From Paludibacteraceae bacterium (GTDB taxonomy: Bacteria; Bacteroidota; Bacteroidia; Bacteroidales; Paludibacteraceae): a stretch of DNA of 64,000 nucleotides. The DNA is taken from assembly GCA_017477325.1 (NCBI GenBank), contig JAFUWV010000012.1, forward strand, positions 27,916 through 91,915, written 5' to 3'. The translations under genes and the position numbers were made by a program. The notes below the pieces were generated by a model. That model worked only from the letters and a program-made list of their open reading frames with translations, was not told the origin of the DNA and ran no database searches. Below, piece after piece: positions 34,901 to 43,830 of this stretch (position 1 is the stretch's first letter; every line of letters begins with the position of its first letter).

Positions 34901-37900
34901 ATATATGTAGCTTTGGTCTCACGGTCAGGAGCCGTAACCACTATCTCATATACTTTGTTGTCACCTTCTTTACGGCTTGTCACATCAATTGTCTGTCCTT
35001 CTGCACCTGCAATCACGCTTACTTCTGCACCTTCTCTTGCTTCGGTCTCGGGGTAATAGTTGTCAGGAGTGAAGCCCGGCAGACTAACGCCGTCGATGAG
35101 TATTCCGCCAAGTTCGGTGTTGTCGGACAAGGCTGCATTGAAGAGCACTGAATATACCGGCGAGTTATCATCGCCAAACACGCTGAATGTCACTTTGTCA
35201 TCGGTCAGCACTTCGAATATGGAATCTGACGAGAACTCACGCAGGAAGCAGAATGTAGCAGGTTTGCCGGAGGTCTTGTAGTCGAATGTCTCAGGGTCGT
35301 AACCTGCCAACTCGGTGTTGTCCGCCTCAATAGAAGCGAGCAAACCGCTTGTCTGCAGAATAGTGTTGAAGCTATATATTTCTTCGGTCACACCGTCTTG
35401 TGCAAGTACGCGGACTTCGCCTGCACCTTCAGTAGCTGTCTGCGACCAACTCTGCTTCTCGATAGTAAGCATTGCAGCCTCTTCCTGAGTCATCACGAGG
35501 TTGTAGTCGGTCACACCCATTGAGTATGCAGGAGAGAGCACGGCTCCTTCTGCCGAGATACCGGCAAGAATACCGTCTGCATATTGAGCATCGCGGAACT
35601 CAAGAGTATAGGTCTTCTCATCGCCGTTTTCTGCAGTAACATGCATTGTCACCACTCTGTCAGCGACAGTCAGGTTCAATTTGGCATGAATACTGCTGGT
35701 GACAGCCTCCACGTCAGGCAGAATACCGTTCCAGTCGGCTATTTCATATACATAGTCGGTCTTGGATGCACTGAAGTCGCTCAGTTGTGCACCACCCAAG
35801 CGCAAGGTCTGCAGTGTGCAGTCGGTTGATTCCGGACGGGTGAGAGTGAGAGTATAGTCGGTATAAGAGCCGTCCTCTGCATAGTTGCGTATGTTGGCAG
35901 TCTTGCCACGCTCAAGCCAGGTGATTACCGGCATCTGGTCTTCCACCTCACCTACGAAACGCAGTTCAGGCATCTTGTGATACTCGGCATCAGCGATGTT
36001 GTAAGTGATATTGGTGCCAGAGATTGTGGCTGCTTCGCCATCTACAGTGACAGACTTGAGTTTGCTGTTATAGACGAGGCGAACCCAGTCAACATACATA
36101 GTAGAGATAGCCTTACCACCTTCACCTACAAGCGAGTAACGACCTTGCAAGCTATGGGCATTCTCACTCTCAGCAGCATTGATGACGATATTGAGATACT
36201 GAGGTTCGGTGACTCCGCCATTGAAATAAATGGTATGTTCTCTCCACTCGTTATTGAAGTTGCCATCGGTATATACACCCGGGTTGTCGGTAGCATTGCC
36301 GTTTCTGAGCACAGCATAGAATCGGATGTTGTCAACCTTGGTTGCCGACACAGGGTTGTATCTGATAGCGACACCCTGTGGAGTATTTCTGAAGGCGACA
36401 CCGTTTCCGGTTATGCTTGAAGTCGTACCATTGGCATTATCGTATGAGATGTTCATGTTGGCAAGAGTTATCATACCCGGGAATGAACCACCGAGCGACT
36501 GACTTGACCAGCAAGTGTTGAGCACTGCAATGTCGCCGTTCTGCGTAACCTCACCTCCTGAATAGTAGTAAGCATTGGTGATAGGTGCCTTGTAATATTC
36601 GGCGAAATCAGCAGGCACACTCCAACTTACAGGTTTGGAGCCATTGTTATACTTGGCTTTGGTCCAGTCAGTGAACTCACCGTTAGGAATGATATCGTTC
36701 TGATAGTAGAAGTGCAAGTTGTAGGTGTTCGACTCACCGTCTTTCTCTACGGTTATAGTGCGTTTCTTCTTTGAAGATGTTGAGCCGACGGTAACTGTTG
36801 CACCGTCTTCTGCGATACCGTCCACTGCAGGTATTGCATTATCGATATTGACAATATAGCTGAACTGGTCTGCTACGAAATTGCTCAACTCCACACCATC
36901 CAGAGTAATGCCTTTGAGCAGGGCACCGTCGGTCTTCTCAATGTAAGGCTTGATGGTATAGATCTTGTCCGGCACATCGTAGCGGTTGCTCTTCACTATA
37001 AGTCGTGTATTGCTCAGAATTCCGCCATTCTCCACTATCACGGTCTGGCTCTCATAGCCTTTCTCAATAGAGGTGATATTGAGGCTCTGAGTGCCGTAAG
37101 GCATCTCGGCTGTCACTTCGTCGTTGTCGCCGAGGAGTATTCTGCCGGCACCGTCGATGGTGATGGCAGTCAGAGTGTTGGCACGTTTCTCCACATTGAC
37201 AAAGCGGAGATTGTATGTGATAGAGTTAGCACCGTCTTCGCTGGTGACAGTCAGAGTGGACACCTCGTTGAGCGGGCGGAAAGTGAACACTGTAGTCTGC
37301 TCGGGGTCTTTCTTCTTCCATGTAACCTTTGGCACTACGCTTGTAGCCTCATCGAGCAGAATCTCATAGTCGGTCTTGTTGCTTTCGAAGCCGTCAAGTG
37401 TGAAGCCGTCAATGAGTATAGATGCCAGCGTTGCCTCGGAGGAGTGGTTGGCTACCACGTGTATCACATAGTCGGCCTCTGACCCGCCCTCGGCGCGTAC
37501 GTGTATCTTGGTGTCGGCACCTATCTTGCCATATCTTACTTCTATAGTCTGACCTTTCTCGCCGGCGATAGGAGTCATGCAGGGCACGGCACCGATGCCG
37601 TCGTCAAGTGTCAGAGTATATTCATAGGTAGTAGGAGCAAAGGCAGGGCTGAGCACGGCGTTGACGCGTATGTCGGTCAGCAGAGCGCTGTTGTGCACCT
37701 CTTCGGCGTAATGAATCACGTATCGTGTCTCGGCGCAGGCGTTGCTTACTATCACGGTGTGCTCGCGTGTGCCGGTCTGAGTGGCTACTACAGTCATATT
37801 GTCGCCTTTGTCGAAACTGAGTGTAGGAAGCGCATTCTTCTTCCACATCACGGAGTAAGAGAAGTTGTCTTTTGCGAATCCCTCGAGAGCGGTGCCGTCA

Positions 37901-40900
37901 AGATAGATATTGTCAACATACGGAGTGACGCATGCAGCGGTTTCGTAACTGAAGACAATGGTGTAGGTCTTCTCCGTTGTGCCGTCTTCAGCACGGACAA
38001 GAATCTGATACTTGGTTGAAGACACTGCACCTGCGGCCACTGTCTGACCGGCTTTGGCCTGATAGCTTACCTCAGGAATAGCGGTGCCGGCTGCAAGGGT
38101 GACGGTGTAGTCTGTTGTCTGTGCATCGAAGGCGGGAGTCAGCTGCCCTGCAGAAAGCGTGATGCTCTCCAGTGTGGCATCGTTGCTCAGTTCCACATTG
38201 CCTTGAACCAGAGTAACAGTGTAAGTCACGGTCTGCTGGTTGGCAGTTACGAGCAGCGTAACCACTCCGTTTTGCTGCAGCTGGCGTACCGTCTGACCCT
38301 CTTTGGCCTCGTAGCTTACCTCTGGCATCGCTACCGTATAATAAGTATAGGTATAGTCGAACTTGTCAGAAGCGAAGTCTGTCAGTGCCACTCCGTCAAC
38401 CATAATGTTCTGCAGCAGGTTGTCGGTAGTCACCTCTGGTACGAAATGCACGAGATAGGTGTTCGGCTCGCCGGTCTGCGGAGTGACAATGATAGTTGTG
38501 GTGCCGTATCCTATTGACGACTGGATACTTACGCTCTGTGTCTCGTCTTTGTCAACGGTCACTGTCGGGCGGTTCTCATCCTGTAGCGTAACTGTATATT
38601 CAAGTGTACTGCTGCTGAATCCTTCGAGCGAATCGCCATTGAGATATATCATGTTAAGCAGTGCGTTAGCCGACATCTGGCGCACGAAAGTGAGGGTGTA
38701 AACCCTCTTGTCGCCGCTCTCGGCAGTTACCGTCAGCAGCACTTTGTCACCTTGCGTCTGCTGCGTAACTTTCTGACTCTCTTCCTGTTTGGTGAATGTC
38801 ACGGTAGGAATACGTGTCTTACCAACCTCAAGGGTGATGGTGTATTCTGTTTGGTCGGCGCTGAAGTTGTCCATATTCACTCCGTCAAGCTGAATCATGC
38901 TCAGTGCCGTGTTGCTTGACGAGGTGACAGAGAAATGCAGAATATACACTTTGTTGGTTCCGGACTCAGGCTTTACGGTCAGACGGTAGTCTCCGCTGCC
39001 GTTTCTGGTCTGGTCGCTGACTGTCACTTTGGGCCATGTGCCTCCACCGTTGTTGTAGGTGACATCGGGAATCTGAGTTGTACCTACAGGCAGAGTCACG
39101 TCGTACTCCTCTGTGTTCTCCGAGAAGCCCGTCAGCTCTACGCCGTCGAGATAGATCATCTTCAGCGTGTTGTCCTCCGACTTCTGCACTTCGAGTGTCA
39201 CTATGTATTGTGCGGAACTGCCGTCGCCTGCTGTCACGAGTATCACATTGCGTCCGTTCACGTTGACCGTCTCCTGCTGCAGACGTACTGTCTGATACTT
39301 GTCGCCCTGATCCCAGGTGATGGTTGCAGAGGTGGTTCCTTCGGGCAGAGTGACGGTATAGCTTGTCGTACCCGCACTGAAGCCCTCCACGAGTGTGCCG
39401 TTGACGTATATGGCTTTCAGGGTCTTGACAGACGACTGCGCCTGCGAGAAGGTGATACGATATGTGGCTGTTGTACCCTTACCGCTTGTCACCACCACTT
39501 TGTACACACCGGTTAGACCTGTCATGCCGCTTGCGTCGGCCTCAATCGTCTGCTGACTGTCGCCTGCGGTCCAACTGACTGCCGGCAGAGTGGTCGCATC
39601 AAGAGGCAGATTGACGGTGTAGTTCTTTGTGGAAGGGTCGAAACTGATGTCATATCCTTCTACGCGCAGGTCCGCAAGCAGTGTGTTGCCCGACTGCTCG
39701 ACAGAGTAACTGATGGTGTAAGTTCTGGTAGTGGTGTTACCCGGAGCACTGACTTCTATTTTGCAGCCCTGCTCCAGATTGTTATATACTACGGTTATCG
39801 TCTGCTCTCCTGCGGGGTAAGCCGATACGGGAGTGACGGTAGGCACCTCCGCAGAGGTCAGTGTGTATTTGAAACGGGCGCCTGTAGGCGAGAAACCCGG
39901 CAGCGACACACCGTTGATAAGAATGTCTTGCAGCGTGTTATCGGTCAGTTTCTCAACCGTGAAATTCACCGTGTATGTCTTGCTTGTCTTGCCATCGGCT
40001 GCCGTTACCACTACCGTACCTTTGCCGTTCGCACTTGTCGGTTGAGTCACCTTCATTGTCTGTCCTTCGGCAAGTGTAACCTCCAACTGCGGCACTTGTG
40101 TCGTGCCGTATGGCAGAGACACCGTGTACTCGTAGTTGGTTCCGCTAAAACCCAGGCTCTTCACCTCCCCACCAATGGTGTACTCAATGTTCTGAGGAGT
40201 GGCGTTGGTGGAGACAGCCTTCACAAAACGTATCTTGTAAGTGGTGGTGCTGCTGCCGTCTTCGGCCTTAACCGTAATAGTGGTCACCTCGCCTATCTTG
40301 CCTTTGGTCACCGTCATCTCACTGCTCGAGAGTTTGCGACCGGGGAAATTGACGGTTTTTAACATACTATTATAGTCACCGGCGAAGTCACCATGAGTTG
40401 GAGGATCATTGGTAAGAGTACCTTTGCCACGCATACCATAAATATCAGGAACTTCAGTTGCATTGTCACCCAAAGAATATACCTGCTCTTCTGTGCTGGT
40501 AGGGTCGAAACCATCCCACTTCATCCCGTCAACATACAATTCTTCGATGTTAGAGTAATATACTAATTCTACATCATCAACATATAGCGGGTTGTTTGCA
40601 TATATACCATCATTGTCACGATAATTCGGATAGTTACCTGACGAGAATATTACGTTTACCTTCTCAGGAACATCGTTATTCAGATAGTATATCGGGATAG
40701 TAATCTGTGTCCAATCGTTATACACTTTCTTCTCTCTCACCCAGCCCTCGGCAATCTGATGACCGGGAGTTACGGTTGTACACATATTTCTGTTCAGTGC
40801 AATACGTATATCGGACTCCTCATCAGTATTATACGGAGAGCCTGGGCTGGTACATGAATAATTCTTGTTTTTATAAGATGTACCCTTTGCCGTTCCGCTC

Positions 40901-41361
40901 CACGAATAAAACAGGATATTAAAATTCTCATTCGTTGCATTACTGCCGGTACGTTTTATCCACACTTTCATGGCATCTGGACGGTATTTGAATGAGATTC
41001 CGCCGTATGTACCCGCTGTTGCGCCTGATATCTCAAACAGGCTCTTAATGTATGCCCAAGGTGTTCCCAAAGCGGCATAACCCGGACTAACATTGCCAAC
41101 CACTTCACTCGAGTTATGAATATGATAACAATAGTTACCTCCGTGAGCTCCTGTTCCCTGTTCCGAGCACACCATCTCCATACCAAATTGGCTTACATTA
41201 GAGCCGTGCCAATACTTTGGCTGAGCTTTACCACTGAATGCTGTTCCGCTCCAGTCCTCAAAGCCGGGGTCAGGCAGCTGTTGGGCATACAGAGTCGTGC
41301 CCAAACCGATTGTAGTCAACAACAATAAAGTTGAAAAATAACGTAAGTAATCCTTTTTCAT
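31936..41361 (-). CDS. giant cell-surface protein: PCMD domains, ~30 cadherin-like repeats, T9SS-type C-terminus
   Basis: 3141 residues. Residues 1-26 are a signal peptide (ending LYAQ). A PCMD-type carbohydrate-associated domain follows (LPDPGFEDWSGTAFSGKAQP, ~27-270). About 13 repeats of ~85 residues come next, each starting like NTLxxIxxDGxxLxGFSxxTxxYTVTLPxGTTxxP and ending VTAEDGxTxxYxIxF, as in the cadherin-like beta-sandwich family (PF12733). A second PCMD-type domain lies near 1560-1790 (IIPNGEFTDWTKAKYNNGSK), then some 16 more repeats to ~3030. The C-terminal ~100 residues (VQIALYDIHGTQLM ... KERLKSGKIMLTK) match a type IX secretion sorting domain. It is probably a long surface or secreted stalk, perhaps glycan-binding. 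Single gene with own promoter and terminator. Confidence 0.85.
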   Translation of the reverse strand: MKKDYLRYFSTLLLLTTIGLGTTLYAQQLPDPGFEDWSGTAFSGKAQPKYWHGSNVSQFGMEMVCSEQGTGAHGGNYCYHIHNSSEVVGNVSPGYAALGTPWAYIKSLFEISGATAGTYGGISFKYRPDAMKVWIKRTGSNATNENFNILFYSWSGTAKGTSYKNKNYSCTSPGSPYNTDEESDIRIALNRNMCTTVTPGHQIAEGWVREKKVYNDWTQITIPIYYLNNDVPEKVNVIFSSGNYPNYRDNDGIYANNPLYVDDVELVYYSNIEELYVDGMKWDGFDPTSTEEQVYSLGDNATEVPDIYGMRGKGTLTNDPPTHGDFAGDYNSMLKTVNFPGRKLSSSEMTVTKGKIGEVTTITVKAEDGSSTTTYKIRFVKAVSTNATPQNIEYTIGGEVKSLGFSGTNYEYTVSLPYGTTQVPQLEVTLAEGQTMKVTQPTSANGKGTVVVTAADGKTSKTYTVNFTVEKLTDNTLQDILINGVSLPGFSPTGARFKYTLTSAEVPTVTPVSAYPAGEQTITVVYNNLEQGCKIEVSAPGNTTTRTYTISYSVEQSGNTLLADLRVEGYDISFDPSTKNYTVNLPLDATTLPAVSWTAGDSQQTIEADASGMTGLTGVYKVVVTSGKGTTATYRITFSQAQSSVKTLKAIYVNGTLVEGFSAGTTSYTVTLPEGTTSATITWDQGDKYQTVRLQQETVNVNGRNVILVTAGDGSSAQYIVTLEVQKSEDNTLKMIYLDGVELTGFSENTEEYDVTLPVGTTQIPDVTYNNGGGTWPKVTVSDQTRNGSGDYRLTVKPESGTNKVYILHFSVTSSSNTALSMIQLDGVNMDNFSADQTEYTITLEVGKTRIPTVTFTKQEESQKVTQQTQGDKVLLTVTAESGDKRVYTLTFVRQMSANALLNMIYLNGDSLEGFSSSTLEYTVTLQDENRPTVTVDKDETQSVSIQSSIGYGTTTIIVTPQTGEPNTYLVHFVPEVTTDNLLQNIMVDGVALTDFASDKFDYTYTYYTVAMPEVSYEAKEGQTVRQLQQNGVVTLLVTANQQTVTYTVTLVQGNVELSNDATLESITLSAGQLTPAFDAQTTDYTVTLAAGTAIPEVSYQAKAGQTVAAGAVSSTKYQILVRAEDGTTEKTYTIVFSYETAACVTPYVDNIYLDGTALEGFAKDNFSYSVMWKKNALPTLSFDKGDNMTVVATQTGTREHTVIVSNACAETRYVIHYAEEVHNSALLTDIRVNAVLSPAFAPTTYEYTLTLDDGIGAVPCMTPIAGEKGQTIEVRYGKIGADTKIHVRAEGGSEADYVIHVVANHSSEATLASILIDGFTLDGFESNKTDYEILLDEATSVVPKVTWKKKDPEQTTVFTFRPLNEVSTLTVTSEDGANSITYNLRFVNVEKRANTLTAITIDGAGRILLGDNDEVTAEMPYGTQSLNITSIEKGYESQTVIVENGGILSNTRLIVKSNRYDVPDKIYTIKPYIEKTDGALLKGITLDGVELSNFVADQFSYIVNIDNAIPAVDGIAEDGATVTVGSTSSKKKRTITVEKDGESNTYNLHFYYQNDIIPNGEFTDWTKAKYNNGSKPVSWSVPADFAEYYKAPITNAYYYSGGEVTQNGDIAVLNTCWSSQSLGGSFPGMITLANMNISYDNANGTTSSITGNGVAFRNTPQGVAIRYNPVSATKVDNIRFYAVLRNGNATDNPGVYTDGNFNNEWREHTIYFNGGVTEPQYLNIVINAAESENAHSLQGRYSLVGEGGKAISTMYVDWVRLVYNSKLKSVTVDGEAATISGTNITYNIADAEYHKMPELRFVGEVEDQMPVITWLERGKTANIRNYAEDGSYTDYTLTLTRPESTDCTLQTLRLGGAQLSDFSASKTDYVYEIADWNGILPDVEAVTSSIHAKLNLTVADRVVTMHVTAENGDEKTYTLEFRDAQYADGILAGISAEGAVLSPAYSMGVTDYNLVMTQEEAAMLTIEKQSWSQTATEGAGEVRVLAQDGVTEEIYSFNTILQTSGLLASIEADNTELAGYDPETFDYKTSGKPATFCFLREFSSDSIFEVLTDDKVTFSVFGDDNSPVYSVLFNAALSDNTELGGILIDGVSLPGFTPDNYYPETEAREGAEVSVIAGAEGQTIDVTSRKEGDNKVYEIVVTAPDRETKATYILTLLPLLSDNTELIDILCNGVSVGIEAGKYEYTYTVPLENPGQPKLTEQAMPSVTYVAREGQTVYMQLGTIGGITMIEVTAEDGVTTETYILNIEAEKSHYAYLSDILVANTPVSEVFDPQTNSYTLLDVEAEVGLNDIQTFTKDLYQKSVEITGEGDAYKIVVTAEDETTTMTYNIYLVRRVLSSDALLYDLKLDNMSFEEFVAAGKGVIAPAKFQPATTQYTVTLPQGTEVLPDVQTIAKNDKQVVGAPVKDGNVVSVSVQAEDGTTAEYIITFVITRSTNADLSNILVGGQPIADFSADKLFYQIVLEEGVRTYPDVEAQKAEDVQTVEAVTTDNLTTIKVTAENPDYQKTYIVMLQFTPSAADTLKYIYSDGEVIKGFNPNVFVYNYTLEGCNPVFPHLDYEGVGEPAQTVKAETLYEVADSAACYQLTVTAENGSHNNYLINYTVLHSAVDTLQGIYVGGQLIEGFSGSVNDYQVQLERGTAELPEITWLTGDECMQQEVVIEKGGVNGLTRILVTAPAGNTRVYTINFSTRLSDNALLRSIEVGGNIVEGFDEETFSYTQDIAYGFASLPIVTFQKQEEAQSVEIEQGELSVKLKVTAEDGITTAEYVINFNVVMSDNAYLLTVYFDGERFFEFQRDVFEYHFTVDYTVTERPEITWLAEDTLQTVYLEKLSPLAAKLIVYAPNKEDYNEYSFYFDRQLCYINWLDEITLRGQQIEGFHPDTLEYTIDWPVATPLDSLYVVEDVDWTKSEEHEAVEASIDENNTIILKVQAEDGSIRNYVIHQNVTLSDVAYLTDILVGGYSLNEFDSAQYEYTYILLEGEVIPDIQPVAPSDEIQVSVTLGEIGEATNIYCIAPNGRRVTYSIVFKYIETSTADKATERDVLLRHLKGSRQFMAYTTKQNVQIALYDIHGTQLMMSTIPVCNPNMTVLGDNTDDLEFIYNVLDAANGVVIEIPQDNMPYFYAFYYNYKERLKSGKIMLTK

Positions 41362-41491
41362 ATCTTTTCTGTAATTCAGTTATTCGGGTTAAAAGTTATT
41401 GTGTTATGATTTATTCATTAGTAATTAAGTATTAGTGAAGATTATTTCCGGGACTTCGGCTACCGCAGCAAATGCCCGAATTTTCACGGTG

Positions 41492-41522
41492 CAAAGATAG
41501 TACGACATTTTACAACGTGCAA
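41492..41522 (-). promoter_or_regulatory. promoter of the giant surface-protein gene
   Basis: Minus strand: TTG at 41522-41520, 20-nt spacer, TATCTTTG at 41499-41492. The leader is about 125 nt. Confidence 0.7.
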
Positions 41523-41715
41523 TATCTATCCTTACGAATAAATTGCCGATTGTTAAGCCGCTCACGCACAAAACACTGGTATTACAGCCCAAAAACCTGT
41601 CATTTTTTAAGATTTACCATCAAATTATTGCAACATACACCGACGATACCCGCAACAGCATCAAGAAAATAATACGGCAAACACCATCTGACAAATACCG
41701 GAATGTCGGTAGAGA

Positions 41716-41827
41716 AAATTTAACAAAAAGTCGTTTTTCGAACTTGCGCCCAAGCAAGCGGTAAGCATACCCTAAGCTCAGTGTGAGCAATCTCTGAATT
41801 TAACAAAAAGTCGCTTTTTAGAAATAA
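41716..41827. repeat. pair of direct repeats in the divergent intergenic region
   Basis: AATTTAACAAAAAGTCGTTTTT at 41718 onward recurs at 41798 onward with one change and similar flanks, 80 bp apart. Both lie between the giant gene promoter and the start of the gene at 41921. The rest of this 559-bp gap holds no coding sequence I can support. Confidence 0.65.
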
Positions 41828-41920
41828 TTCTATATGCCGATTCTATCTAAAAACAGCATAGTGTGTTGCGAAAGTAAGTAAGCGGAATATTTTTGGTATA
41901 ATTTTTGCAAACCATTCAGT

Positions 41921-43162
41921 ATGAAACAAGCAATTATGACATTCCTTTTTGTGTGTCTGAGTATAAGTGCTCAGTCACAGACATACACGGGGCGCGTGAC
42001 GGACGAGAAGGGTACGCCACTGCCCTACGCCACGGTCTACCTGCTTCAGGACCCTCAGATAGGCACGGCTACCAATTCGGACGGCATATTCACGTTGCAG
42101 ACGGGTGTGTCCCTTCAGTCGCAGGTGATAGTGTCTTTTCTCGGTTACGAGAAGCAGGAACTGACGCTGGGTTATTTCGCGGACAGCGTGCTCAGAACCG
42201 TTCGCCTGCGCGAGCAGCCTCTGGCTCTGGAGGAGACGGTAGTGTCAGCTAAGGCTTCCAAACAGAAAAACCGTCGCAAGGCGATGGCTCAGCTGCTGTA
42301 CAAGGTATATAACCGGATGCAGTATGACTTCTCTGACGAGGCGTACGAAGCACGTGTGGTTAGCGATGCACGTATGGACTCCGAGGGTCAGCCATGGGGT
42401 ATGGAGCAGATGATAGCGCGCATCGTTACTATACCCCGCGCGGCGACAGAAGGCAGAGACTCCGTTCAGCTGTCAGGAGAAGTGTGCAAGCGTTTCTTCG
42501 ACCAGGATATACGCAACCGTGCCGACAGCATATATAAAGACACAGAGCTGACGACCAACATGCGTACTGCGGCGTCAGCTGTTGACTCCGGAGTGGTGGT
42601 CCACAAAGGCCTCTGGGCGCTGGGAAACATCAGATACGACTTTGAGAAGCTGATGGATGACGTGAAGCACTGGTCGGTGAGTCAGGAGAACGAGGGTGAG
42701 ACGGTACTCACTCACACTGAGAAGCATAATTTCCTCGGTATATTCAAGATTGTGTTCCGCCGTCATTTCATCGTGGACAGCGAGACATACCGCGTGCGCA
42801 GTTTCTCTGAGGAGGCAGACGCGAAGGTCTTCATTCTGTTCGGATACAGGATAAAAGGGTTGTACCTTGACATGCTCAACCTTCTCAACATGGACAACGA
42901 GCGCATAGAGAAGTTCCGTCTTCGCCGCGCCACAGCGAAAGTGAGACTCAACACCATCTACCAGGAGGTGGACGGGCATCTGTACCCTAAGGAGAAGAAC
43001 CTGAAGGCAGACGCCCTGATAACCTCAACCAAGAAGGTTGACATACCGCTGAATATCCGCGCCACACAGCGTGTCATCTCCGTCAAGACCCGTGACGTAA
43101 GGCCTATGACTGAGCGAGAGATGACCAGACGCATGAAGCGAACGATAGTAGAGCTGTACTGA
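41921..43162 (+). CDS. exported carboxypeptidase-regulatory-like domain protein
   Basis: 413 residues. A signal peptide (residues 1-19, ending SAQSQ) is followed by a CarboxypepD_reg-like beta-sandwich at ~20-105 (GRVTDEKGTPLPYATVYLLQ, TNSDGIFTLQT, VSFLGYEKQELTL), the domain often found at the N-terminus of TonB-dependent receptors and related envelope proteins. The remaining ~300 residues are a helix/strand mix without a TonB barrel (413 residues is too short) and include RRKAMAQLLYKVYNRMQYDF; the family is unrecognised but common in Bacteroidales. Transcribed alone, diverging from the giant gene. The 3' end converges with the amidotransferase gene. Confidence 0.75.
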   Translation: MKQAIMTFLFVCLSISAQSQTYTGRVTDEKGTPLPYATVYLLQDPQIGTATNSDGIFTLQTGVSLQSQVIVSFLGYEKQELTLGYFADSVLRTVRLREQPLALEETVVSAKASKQKNRRKAMAQLLYKVYNRMQYDFSDEAYEARVVSDARMDSEGQPWGMEQMIARIVTIPRAATEGRDSVQLSGEVCKRFFDQDIRNRADSIYKDTELTTNMRTAASAVDSGVVVHKGLWALGNIRYDFEKLMDDVKHWSVSQENEGETVLTHTEKHNFLGIFKIVFRRHFIVDSETYRVRSFSEEADAKVFILFGYRIKGLYLDMLNLLNMDNERIEKFRLRRATAKVRLNTIYQEVDGHLYPKEKNLKADALITSTKKVDIPLNIRATQRVISVKTRDVRPMTEREMTRRMKRTIVELY

Positions 43163-43169
43163 GAAATAT

Positions 43170-43213
43170 TCAACATTAAACATTAAACGTTAAACATTAA
43201 ACGTTAAACGTTA
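43170..43213 (+). repeat. 7-bp tandem repeat (CATTAAA / CGTTAAA)
   Basis: About six units alternating CATTAAA and CGTTAAA fill the space between two converging genes. Confidence 0.75.
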
Positions 43214-43218
43214 TATAC

Positions 43219-43788
43219 TTAAAGTTTAGAGTGGAGCCAGGCGATGGAGTGTTTCTCTATTTCTGAGCCGATCATCTCCTCTCTCTCGGGGTGCGACTGG
43301 ACGAGCAGAAACCTGTTGTCCTCGGACAGCAGCAGTTCAAGCGTACCGTCGTCAGCCCTTCCTATGAGCCTGCACTGAAACGGTATATCTCTCACAGCCT
43401 GATGATGCCTCGAGTTGACCCGCCACACCCTGCCATCATTAAGTAGCATATTGTGCCATCGTGAGACGCCCAGCTCTGTAGCACGATGCACGAGGTTCTT
43501 CTCTCCCAAGTCTTGCACAAGTTCGGCGCCAAGAAGATGCGCCACCACCTGCATGCCTCTGCAGCCTCCCCACACGGCTATTCCAGCCTCCATGCATTTC
43601 TCAAACACGCATTGCTCACGCCTGTCTCTCAGGGGGTTCTCCCCCCAGTCAGGCCCTCCGCAAAACAGCATGGCGCTGATGCCGGCGATGTCGGTATCTT
43701 CATCCACCAGCCGGTACGGGAGTCCGTTATCTGTGAGCCAACGCTCATAATCGGCTTGAGTGGTGCAACCTGTGACTATTCCGAGCAT
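43219..43788 (-). CDS. class I glutamine amidotransferase, gamma-glutamyl-GABA hydrolase-like (peptidase C26)
   Basis: 189 residues. The nucleophile Cys sits in VWGGCRGMQVVA near residue 75, and the His-Glu partners in QSHPERE near 166. FCGGPDWGENP and VNSRHHQAV match the PuuD/C26 group, which hydrolyses gamma-glutamyl-gamma-aminobutyrate or related gamma-glutamyl compounds. It is shorter than PuuD (~250 residues), lacking part of the N-terminal region, so the substrate is uncertain. It precedes a micro-repeat spacer and follows the COG0523 gene on the same strand. Confidence 0.82.
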   Translation of the reverse strand: MLGIVTGCTTQADYERWLTDNGLPYRLVDEDTDIAGISAMLFCGGPDWGENPLRDRREQCVFEKCMEAGIAVWGGCRGMQVVAHLLGAELVQDLGEKNLVHRATELGVSRWHNMLLNDGRVWRVNSRHHQAVRDIPFQCRLIGRADDGTLELLLSEDNRFLLVQSHPEREEMIGSEIEKHSIAWLHSKL

Positions 43789-43790
43789 GT

Positions 43791-43824
43791 TTGTAGGGTT
43801 GGTAGGTTGGTAAGTTGGTGCGTG
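43791..43824 (-). repeat. 8-bp tandem repeat (GGTTGGTA type)
   Basis: GTTTGTAG, GGTTGGTA, GGTTGGTA, AGTTGGTG on +, directly before the start of the amidotransferase gene; A/C-rich on its coding strand. Confidence 0.75.
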
Positions 43825-43830
43825 TTGATA

